Shown: positions 55,966 to 64,000 of the stretch, one piece after another | Layout: the number at the start of each line of letters is the position of its first letter | Numbering within the stretch: position 1 is the first letter of the stretch | Source: Kappaphycus alvarezii | Taxonomy: Eukaryota > Rhodophyta > Florideophyceae > Gigartinales > Solieriaceae | Length of the DNA: 64,000 nucleotides | Direction of reading: 5' to 3' | Assembly: GCA_002205965.3 (NCBI GenBank) | Contig: NADL03000659.1 | Span: forward strand, 864,049-928,048 | Program-made: the position numbers and the translations under genes | The notes under the pieces: model-generated | Databases searched by the model: none | What the model was told of the DNA's origin: nothing | What the model saw: the letters and a program-made list of their open reading frames with translations, nothing else

Positions 55966-56354
55966 CCGGTACTAGTTTAAGAAGTTTCTGAGTGGTGGAG
56001 GCGGAGTTAAGAATTACTCTCTTCCTGCCTGGGGACTAAATGCTTTTTCCAGTTCTTACCTCGCGTTATCCATATTACCTCTTAAAAGATTGCCAAACGT
56101 CATCCCCGCAGGCGCTGCCGCTAGTTACGCCACCAAGTTACATTTTTTCGCGTAACATGGGACGTCATTGGATACCCTCTTGTTTTTCTTTTGCTTCCTC
56201 GTTTTCCTGGCTTTCAAGGCCTCTGGTCCTGAAGTAGTGGAAGCAGGACTCTGAGTGCTGGGTTTTACGGGAGCGGGGATAAAGTCCAGAATATCTTTCC
56301 CCATTCTTTGTTTTTCCGATGGGACGCTGCCTTCCACGTCCCTTTTCGTTGCAT

Positions 56355-57526
56355 TCACCTGATCAGATTATTCTGCGACCGAGACATTGCCGACAATTTC
56401 TTGGTTTTTTGCACCATAACTTTCAGCATTTTCAGCTCCGGAACCAACTCACTCTTTACCCCGAGATATTTGCCGACAGCCATCTGTCGACCAGCAGTCA
56501 CTCCGACTGTGACCATACCGACCGCATTTTCCACAACGAGTATTTCTTTGTAGATTAGCAGGGCACCCATTTGCAAAGTTTCCGACATTTGAGCAGTAAA
56601 AAAACAAATTCTTCTGCTGCCTTTTTGACCACAAACTGGTTGTTTCTGATGGTGAGTAAGGCTCTCCAACTTCCAGGTTATCATAAAAAGGCGATTATCC
56701 AAACTTTTTTCCAGACGCTCTTCTAAGATTTTACCATCTCTCCTGACATACTCCAATTCCGCTGCAATAGAAAAAGGACTTTGATAGTTCTTCTCAGGAT
56801 GTATTGAAGATATAATAAGGTCCCTCCTCGGTACTTCACTCTGCACCTGAAATATCTCCGAGTTCTTCGCAAAATCTAATATGGTACCCTGTAGTTCATC
56901 AAAAGTATGAGGGTCCTTAATAAGGAAGAAAATGGAGCGCCGGTTATCTTCCATCGCCGCCTTACGCAGCATTCCGTATTTGGCTTGGGCGTTGAACCCA
57001 GCCTTTTCATAAATATCAGAGAAGTACCCCTATGAGATTAACAAATCATCAAAGTTAAGCCCGGCTTCTATGGCAGTCCGAATAATTTCGTCCGGATCCA
57101 ACTGCTCAGCATGTTCTTTTACAAGGCACTCACATACCTCACCACAGTGGCGTCCATTCCCAACAACAGACCACCCTTCGATGAACTTAGCAATATATTA
57201 TGCTTTGCTTCACCATAAAGATAGGCTAAGATACTTGTGACCTTCTCCTCATAGCTCCTTTCATACATCAAAACATTTACACAAAAATTGTGGTAACTTT
57301 CACTTTCCTCCCATCCTCTCCCCCTCTCATCGTCCCCTAGTCGTTGCGCGGGCCGCCACGAGCCGCCACGAAGCGGGCGGTGCCATTCAACAAGCCGACC
57401 TCGCAAGCGCGATCTTCTTTGTTTTCTCACTGAATTTCTCATTCCGACAGGATCATCATGTGTAAGTATCGCACTACTTCTCACTACTCTCACTTCCGTT
57501 TTACTTCTTTCCGTACTATCCACCAT
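56355..57526 (-). pseudogene. Gag of gypsy 3 with two zinc knuckles
   Basis: NFCVNVLMYERSYEEKVTSI and LAYLYGEAKHNILL are the capsid-like segment. DELQGTILDFAKNSEIF follows after shifts near 57,119 and 56,972. Two CCHC knuckles lie in a shifted frame at about 56,610-56,500: FFYCSNVGNFANGCP (its second Cys is missing) and RCGKCGRYGHSRSDCWS (complete). The gag would package the element RNA. Confidence 0.7.
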
Positions 57527-57530
57527 CAGG

Positions 57531-57840
57531 TGGACCTTGGTGCCGGGCGCCCCCCTGCTTCTCTTTGCGAAGGCGATCGCTTATAGCATCGCCACCTCCG
57601 ACCGCTCTTTCTTCATCGCATCGCCCATAGGCTTTCCAACTGGCTTCCGTGTTCCCCGCTGACGAGGAGAAAAGTTCAAAATTCCAAAAGGTCAACTTCC
57701 GCAGCACCTTATTGATTGCACCGCTGTATCAACTGACAGTGAGGCACGGGTGGCAATTACAGTTTCGAACAAGGAGGTCTGAAATGCATACCGACCGTAC
57801 AGGACAGGAAGTTCCGAGAATTGGCACACTGTACTGAAGT
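57531..57840. other. Leader side of gypsy 3; no further gene
   Basis: A 63-codon minus-strand frame (57,707-57,516) may be the start of gag. No LTR end was recognised. Confidence 0.3.
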
Positions 57841-57905
57841 AGTAAGTCTATAGGGATTTAAAGGATTTAGGGGATTTAGGGTTTTTTTAGGGGGTTTTAG
57901 TTACC
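57841..57905 (+). repeat. Short TTTAGGG-like tract
   Basis: GATTTAGGGGATTTAGGG and following TTTAGGGGG words, about 50 bases. Similar words recur at 59,946-59,966 and 60,205. Related in composition to the tract at 40.6-41.3 kb. Confidence 0.55.
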
Positions 57906-59499
57906 GGCCAGGTGGGGATTTGGGTGGCCGAGGGGATTTGTTGCACATGTTATTTATATGTTGTGATAAGGCTTGTATGGTCCTTGACAGTATTCAGGAG
58001 TGCTTCGTTGTCTTTCTAACAACAGTTGAAGGCATAGAAGTAAAAATATTTTGGGTTATGACAATTTTTCGAAAAATGTCGATTTTGCCTATTTTTGATG
58101 CGGTTGTTTCGTTTTTTCTAGGAAATGGATTACAGACCTATATTAACCCGTTATTATTTAAGAAATGGATGGAGTAGGCAGTGTATCACAACAATTTTAT
58201 GAAAAAGTGTGCAAAGATAGCGTCATGCACACTCTTGGTGTTGCCATGTTTTAAGGCGGTTTTGACGGTAAACTCGATTTTGTGGAGTGTTTGTTCAACT
58301 AAAGCATGAATCTTGTGCTGAGGTGGTCCCTTGATAGTGGTATTCAGCGTCTATATTATATTTGTGTGCTGCGATCATGGCCTATGCAGTGATATGGGTC
58401 GGGGCTACCTGATTTTCCCTACTATATCCATTTTTTGGGATTGCAGTGAAAATCGATGAAATGAACAGTTGATATTAGTAAGGCTTATGTTGGATACGCT
58501 GCAAGTCAAACTCTGTATAAAAGTGGCCAATGCAAAAAACTTGCTCTTTAAGCGGAATTGATGACGGCTCTCTTTGCGAACAAGTGATCCAATGTGCTCT
58601 TAGTGTGTTCTTGGGACCTGGTAAAGTGAGCTGGATACAAATTCGCTTTCATCCGAAAAACTCCGCAAGGAATCGTTAGTAGTAAGAAATTGGGTAAGGT
58701 TTCCTGAACACGAGGATCTGCTGAATTTACATAGGTGACTCACTCAAAGCATTTGTTTATAAATTGCTTCCTAACTGAGAAAAGTAAAACTGAATACCGT
58801 CTTGCCTTTATTGAATCCTTGAATCCATTTGGTAGAGAAATAATTCCTAAATCCTGATAAATGGAGCAGTCGGTATTAATATGCCTTGTTTTCGGTGCGT
58901 GGAATGTAATGCTCCGGTGATTGGTGTCGATAAAAAATGACACAGAGTGACCTTTTTGTGTTTACTAGATCCATTTGGGGATAAATATGACTTGAAATCC
59001 GTTGGATTGCTTATATCACAAGAGTAGGAAAAGTATGATGCTGTCCGGGATGTAAGGATTTCGAGAATGTATTTGTCTTTAATCAAGTCATTGGCTGGTT
59101 CAATGCTTCCTAAATGAGAAACGTGACGTACAAATACCTTATGGTCTTTATTCAATTTAGTTGATGCGTGTGTTTTCAGTTGCAACCTGATGAATACAGC
59201 AGATCACCTAAGTAAGTATTTGCATGGTGCTCGTAATGTGAGGTTCAGGCTAATGGTGGGGTGGGAATATATGCCTTGAAATCCGTTGGAGCGATTGTCC
59301 TAAAAATGAATTTTTAAGGGAAGCCCAGTGTGAGCCTTTCCAGCATGGATGGAGATCTTTTATCGTTCTGATGAATATCAAAGTCTTACGCGATCTAGGA
59401 GTGAGAGTCATGTTGGAAGGAGGAATTTTGCCATTTACGTTCTTACGGACTGCTCAAGAAACATAGGACTTATGGATAAATGACATTGAGGGCCATCCG
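57906..59499. other. 1.6 kb without a recognisable gene
   Basis: Open frames such as 57,920-58,177 plus and 59,185-58,847 minus show no family. AT-rich. It leads into the tandem repeats. Confidence 0.3.
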
Positions 59500-60140
59500 C
59501 ACTTGTTTCTAACTGACATGATGTAGCAATGGTAAAGAGATTTTTTCCTCTACAAGGCTCATAGAACTTGAGCGTCATTCTAGGCTCTATTTCTATAAAA
59601 ATGATCATGAAATCTATCACAAACGGCAGGGTTTTAGCGTATTTATTACAACAAAGAGATTGTAGTTTGCCATTCCTGGTCTTACTTGCAAAACAATGAT
59701 CATAAAGTCTACCTTGCATGGCCTTGAAATTTCAGTTCGGAATGAGAGAATTTGGAGCGAGCCGTCATTTCTGCATATTGTGTTTTGAAAGAAATGGCAG
59801 CGAAGATCATCTGGACATATTTCTATCTGACATGATTTCACCATGGAAAAGAGGTTTTGGACAACAACGACTTTCTGTGAAATACAAAGTCTTTCCCGGT
59901 TCTGTTTACATAAAAATGACCATAACGTCCATCATATACGGCTTTAGGGTTTTAGGGTTTTTTTTCACCATGCAAAAGAGGTTTTGGACAACAACGACTT
60001 TCTGTGAAATACAAAGTCTTTCCCGGTTCTGTTTACATAAAAATGACCATAACGTCCATCATATACGGCGGGGGATTCGTAGTGTGTAATTTTCGGTTCT
60101 ACTTCCAAAAACATGTTCATAACGTTTAAATAAAACGGCC
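59500..60140. repeat. Tandem repeats of about 130 bp
   Basis: TTCACCATGNAAAAGAGGTT ... CATAACGTCCATCATATACGGC is present almost identically at 59,838-59,942 and 59,967-60,068 (offset 129). Related but diverged units end at about 59,625 (ATGATCATGAAATCTATCAC), 59,715 (ATGATCATAAAGTCTACC) and 60,137 (ATGTTCATAACGTTTAAAT). The two inner copies are far more alike than the rest, so one duplication is recent. Confidence 0.75.
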
Positions 60141-60354
60141 AGGAGCCGGCGGGTTGCAATGGAGAGAGTTCAGAGCAGGCTGCACATATAGTTCTTGGAT
60201 TTAGGGGTTTTCAATTTGGGTTTCATTCTTGATTTCAGTTGCCACGTGTATATCACAATTTTTAGAATTACAACTGTAAAATCAATAGTCAGTTACTATT
60301 TGCTTTGATTTGATTCTGCGCTTGCAATTAATTTGGGTACTTAAAATCCAACGT

Positions 60355-60490
60355 TTTTCTTCCGTCTCTTCCTTCTCCCTCTCCAAACATATCCACATCT
60401 ACCCTGCATCTCCACCCGCACCTATATCAGAATCAACAGATTATATTTCTCTACTAACTTAACTCGTTGCATACCTCTCTAAACATCTCT
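60355..60490 (+). promoter_or_regulatory. CT-rich promoter-like tract
   Basis: TTCCGTCTCTTCCTTCTCCC and further pyrimidine-rich bases, then TATATCAG at 60,423, precede the ATG at 60,498. Pyrimidine tracts of this kind are common ahead of fungal start sites. Confidence 0.4.
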
Positions 60491-60497
60491 CTTCCAA

Positions 60498-63400
60498 ATG
60501 GCGCAAATGTTCCGTGCCTGTTTTAGCATCAAGCAGCTCAACATAATCTCCGATGCGATGTCAGAGAAGGCTCTTCGTCCTGTCGATAATGACTGTCGAA
60601 GTTATTGCGGAGGACATGAAAAGTTTTGGTTTTGACCAAGCGAAGAGAGGAACATTTATCATGGGAATCAAGACTTCGCATAGAGCTCACTTCAACGATG
60701 TCGCGCCCGGCTCTATGAAGGGAATGGTTTGGAACTTGAGCGCCAGGGAATTAGAAGCACTTCCATCCATAGATCTATGCACCTCACAAGCGGACGCCGA
60801 GTCGGATCTGAAAGAATTCATTTTTATTGATGGCCGTCACCGACACAGGAGCATTGTTCAGGCTTTCCCGATCGGGATGACATACTGGAAACGTACTTGT
60901 ATTTGATTTTTTCCTCAATATACCTACAAGCCAGGCCTTAGTGATGTCTTACAACGCATCTCGCATTGCGAAATCGTCAGTTCCGTGCTTTCTCGACGAG
61001 TTGATCTGTATGAGAGGCCAGAAGTCCAAGCACGAATTACATTCTGCGATGAGGTTGTCGAAGAAACAGGTATCCGTTCTGAAGCATTTGAATGCCTTCA
61101 TTACTCCCCTTTCACAGAGAGTGATCCAGCGTTGGCGCTCTTTGGGCCTCTTCTCGCTATCTAACATCATGGACAGGGGAAACAGAATGCTATGGACTCT
61201 CTTGCATGCTTTTTCGCCTGGTACCATCAGATTGACGATGATGCGAAGGGGAAGAAAGAGCGCACTTTGCTCATCTCTTCACGCAGCTTCTTTGTATTCT
61301 CATTCCGTTTGATGTTGGCTATGCAAGGATTTGTGTTCGCCGCTATTTTTGTTGTCTACCGGCAGGTTCACAAGAATAATGGCTCCTTAAGCGCCGCGGG
61401 AGTTCTTGAAAGGGTATCCAGCAGCATTACGATCGCTATGCTGGATATACTACCGAGATGGAAAGCCGAAAACAACAGTCTATCAGATGCACAGAAAATG
61501 TTTTGGGCGCTTTTTGTGACTTCGATTTCTTCCACTGCCCCATTTGATCAAGATTTGGAACAAGCTCATTCTAAATTTCGCGAGGTGTTGCAGGGTGTGG
61601 GTTCGGTCGAATTTGCTTGTGAAGATCTTGCACCAGCAAAACATCTATTCGACTCCATCCAGTCTCGTCTTTCCTCACCAGCTCGTGGCATGAAAATTGG
61701 GAAGGGCACAAAGAAGCCAGATGAAGCAACATCCCCCCAAAAAAGAAAATGCGAGTCGAAAGTCATGACGTATCTGACGTAATTGTTGAGGGGAAATCTC
61801 AAGAGGCTGCTGACGAAATCACCGAAACGATCTCCGAATACATACCAAAGGGGAGTAGTCCCAACGTCATTGTTGCTCGATCCCCAAAACACCGTGGATA
61901 CCAATCCAAAGCTCGAGGTGGTGGAACCTATTTTGAAAGTAAGGGAGAAACGCGCCTCGGTCGCAAAGGTGGTACATCTTACGTCAAAAGAAGTTATGGG
62001 GAGGGAAAAGATTCTTCAAATATCTGATGATAGCGTTGGAAGCACGGACGAGAAGTGTCTTGATGTTCGGAACGTGGAGAAAGTGAAGATGCATATGCCA
62101 GCACGTGAGGAAGCTGATGAAGAGGTTGCAGACCGAACCGAAGACGATGCTGCAATTATGATTCTGCCTTCAAGCGCCCGCAGGCACCGAGAAAATACTC
62201 ATTTAAGTGTTAGAAAGACTCGGAGTAGCGAAAGGCTGCGCTCTAAAAGGGACTTCTGCGATTCCATCGCAGTAATGAGGTCAAGACGCAGCGCGAACAG
62301 GTCCCCTCGCAAAAGGCCAAACGAAAGAACTTCCCGGGAAAACGGGCATCTGAGCCTACCCCTCAACCGTCGAGTTCATGTGGACGTATTGATCCAGAAA
62401 TTCGACGCAAAATTGCGTGCGCCTCAAACTGTCTCGAGCTGGCTGATAAATACCTACAACAAATCGAAATCGTTCAGGTATCGCAGCATGAAGAGAGAAT
62501 TCTCGAAATCGAGCCGGAACCTCTCCACAATGGAGCGAAATGGATTGGCTTCTTCAAGTCCTATGATAACTGCTACGGACATACTGTCTCCGAAGTACTT
62601 GAAGAGATTTTCCTTAAGAACTATACATGGAGTATGCCATAATAATGAACGAGACTGCCGTTATGTCTCCTGAGAAGTCATTTGGAAATGGAAAGATTAA
62701 ATTAACTCTCAGACGATCTTTGTCTCGCCAGAGTTCGATGGGTCTTTGTCGAATATTGCTTCGACATGCATCTGCCACTTTTTGGTTTACGCTAATATCC
62801 CTGAGATCCAAACATCGCTTAAAATTCAGTCGTTGAGCTCCGAGGGTTTAGAAAGTGACCTTCACGCATTTCTCAAATTGGAGTTTAGCAAAATCATGCA
62901 GAGATTCCCTCGTTATAAAATTCTCGACGTCACCGGCGAGGATACGGAGGTTCTCAAGGAATTTCTCACCGTGACCCGTCCATCATCTCCGACAGTTTTC
63001 CGAAAGGTCATGGCATGGGTGTTCGATGGCCGGAGGTCGACATCATTGGGGTCTTCGAGGCGTTGAGATCTACTGTCCTGAAGAAGTGCCATTGTGGTGG
63101 TCATTCGGTCCTTGGAAACATAATGAAGGTGCTTTCAACCGCCATCCTGAAAGAGATAACCTTGACAGATCTGTTTCTGTTCCTTTTCTGATGACACTGC
63201 ATCAGTCGGATAGAGTGATTTCGAAATTGGTTTGAAGGCACATGTAAGCATTTTTCTAAGTAAGAACACCCTACATCAGAGTCAGACTGTTACAAGAGGT
63301 TCAACGATGATGGAACTCCGGTGGAACTTGGCGCTTTCATTTCGAAGGAGCAGGCCAGGGAAATAATCCAGCGTGGGGAAAGGCCTTTGCCATTGGTTCT

Positions 63401-63841
63401 TGGGCAGGCATATTTAGTTGACTCAGAGAGTGGCGTCAAGGATCACAAGCATCGCCTATCGCCGTTTGAACAGCGGGAGCTGTTTGTAAGCGGTATAACA
63501 GATAAGCTGTACTGCTCTTTTCCATGACGATAGCCTAGCTTCTAAATTCAACCACAAACAGTGACGGCAGTTGCGTTGTCTACGAACGGCAGCTGGACCC
63601 CGCACAGCTCACGGAAATATACTCAGAAGGAACGAAAGCGCTAAAAAAGAACCACCTTGTTGTTCCGATGTTGTACCCCAAGCTATTGGAAAGGCTGTTG
63701 AAGTCCAAATGCTACGAATGTCCTATATGTGGTGCTGTAGAACTACTAGTAGACTATGGAGCAAGTTACACATTCACTTAGCGTGTCATCAACTTGGGAG
63801 TAAAGAATGTAATCCGAAGCAATGGGGAGGTGCTAAAGGGT
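60498..63841 (+). pseudogene. ParB-like domain protein with C-terminal CPIC zinc motif, decayed
   Basis: MAQMFRACFSIKQLNIISDA starts the reading; after a shift the frame 60,553-60,906 holds the ParB/Srx-like segment, with TVEVIAEDMKSFGFDQ and EFIFIDGRHRHRSIVQAF (about 60,818-60,870), the family's DGxHR motif. Consecutive frames (to 61,782) read QDLEQAHSKFREVLQGVGSV with helical content. 61,783-62,400 is basic and low in hydrophobics; 62,385-62,640 reads IDPEIRRKIACASNCLELAD; 62,746-63,066 reads SDLHAFLKLEFSKIMQRFP. It ends DGSCVVYERQLDPAQL, CYECPICGAVELLVDYGAS (zinc-binding) and a stop at 63,778-63,780. ParB-like domains bind DNA and CTP or act as nucleases, usually in bacteria and phage. Role here unknown. 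Confidence 0.5.
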
Positions 63842-64000
63842 AAACAACTCGCAACCAAACAGTTAAGTTAGAAGAGCTTATTTTCAGAGCACCATGACAC
63901 GTGTATTCCAAAAAATTGCCAATTACACGTGGCAAAAAGGCTCCCTGTAAACAGGGGTTATGTGACGAGATATGGTAAGAAAAACCTCCTAACCGGTGGC
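63842..64000. other. 3' flank; no gene seen
   Basis: Contains an inverted pair CACGTGTA/TACACGTG (about 63,898 and 63,925). The window ends here. Confidence 0.3.

Larger units (their letters stand above)
53931..57530 (-). mobile_element. Ty3/gypsy retrotransposon 3, decayed, lacks integrase
   Basis: On the minus strand: gag (57.5-56.4 kb), protease (55.95 kb), RT (54.84-54.60 kb) and RNase H (54.18-53.93 kb). The coding ends at the RNase H end, so integrase and 3' LTR are absent. No LTR was found on the 5' side. Heavily frameshifted. Confidence 0.7.

Noticed and set aside
1-64000. CRISPR array, operons, riboswitches or rRNA genes
   Set aside because: No regularly spaced identical repeats with unique spacers, no ribosome-binding-site pattern and no rRNA-like blocks were seen; the window is eukaryotic.

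Overview
The window is eukaryotic and almost certainly fungal. It holds several RNase H/integrase Ty3-gypsy elements (one with a chromodomain), spliceosomal-type GTAAGT sequences, CT-rich promoter-like tracts, and the remains of an OrsD-like/RecQ helicase gene of the kind repeated near fungal chromosome ends. I cannot name the species. An early-diverging fungus or a basidiomycete would fit. Nearly every recognisable gene carries stops or frameshifts, so this is a transposon-dense, decayed accessory or subtelomere-like region and not a normal gene-bearing one. Most functions below were read by joining short frames across breaks. Boundaries are approximate unless stated.

Left third (1-21 kb): a broken Myb/SANT-like gene (0.2-0.7 kb, minus); a decayed non-LTR retrotransposon (1.2-3.6 kb, minus); an acidic low-complexity reading frame with one internal stop (4.5-5.2 kb, minus); a decayed Ty3/gypsy element with protease, RT, RNase H and integrase pieces in order (5.6-9.2 kb, plus); the 3' tip of another non-LTR copy (12.0-12.3 kb). 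A second gypsy element follows, whose RNase H domain is cut in two (12.6-13.07 and 19.54-20.87 kb) by a 6.4-kb insertion of unknown type. That insertion carries unfamiliar reading frames and tandem repeats.

Middle (21.4-34.1 kb): one chromovirus can be reconstructed end to end on the minus strand. It has a 5-bp target duplication ATTGT, a 5' LTR with TATA box, a primer-binding-like site, an extra C2H2 zinc-finger reading frame ahead of gag, then gag, protease, RT-RNase H, integrase, chromodomain, polypurine tract and 3' LTR. A non-LTR retrotransposon sits inside its leader. A second 5' fragment of the same family lies in opposite orientation at 31.5-32.8 kb, and a diverged solo LTR at 33.6-34.1 kb.

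Right half (34-64 kb): an unrecognised three-frame pseudogene (37.4-39.6 kb, plus) and a TTTAGGG-like G/T-rich tract (40.6-41.3 kb). Two large decayed genes then lie on the same strand. One is an OrsD-like / tyrosine-recombinase-like / RecQ helicase gene (42.4-47.1 kb). The other, just upstream of it, joins a beta-class DNA N6/N4 methyltransferase to a complete-looking histone SET domain (47.8-50.8 kb). MITE-like hairpins and TACTGTAC-rich repeats fill 50.8-52.9 kb, a third gypsy element occupies 53.9-57.5 kb, about 130-bp tandem repeats lie at 59.5-60.1 kb, and a decayed gene with a ParB-like DGRHR motif runs from 60.5 to 63.8 kb. The methyltransferase-SET gene, its helicase/recombinase neighbour and the ParB-like gene are the most unusual content. 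They may be parts of large mobile elements, but that is inference.
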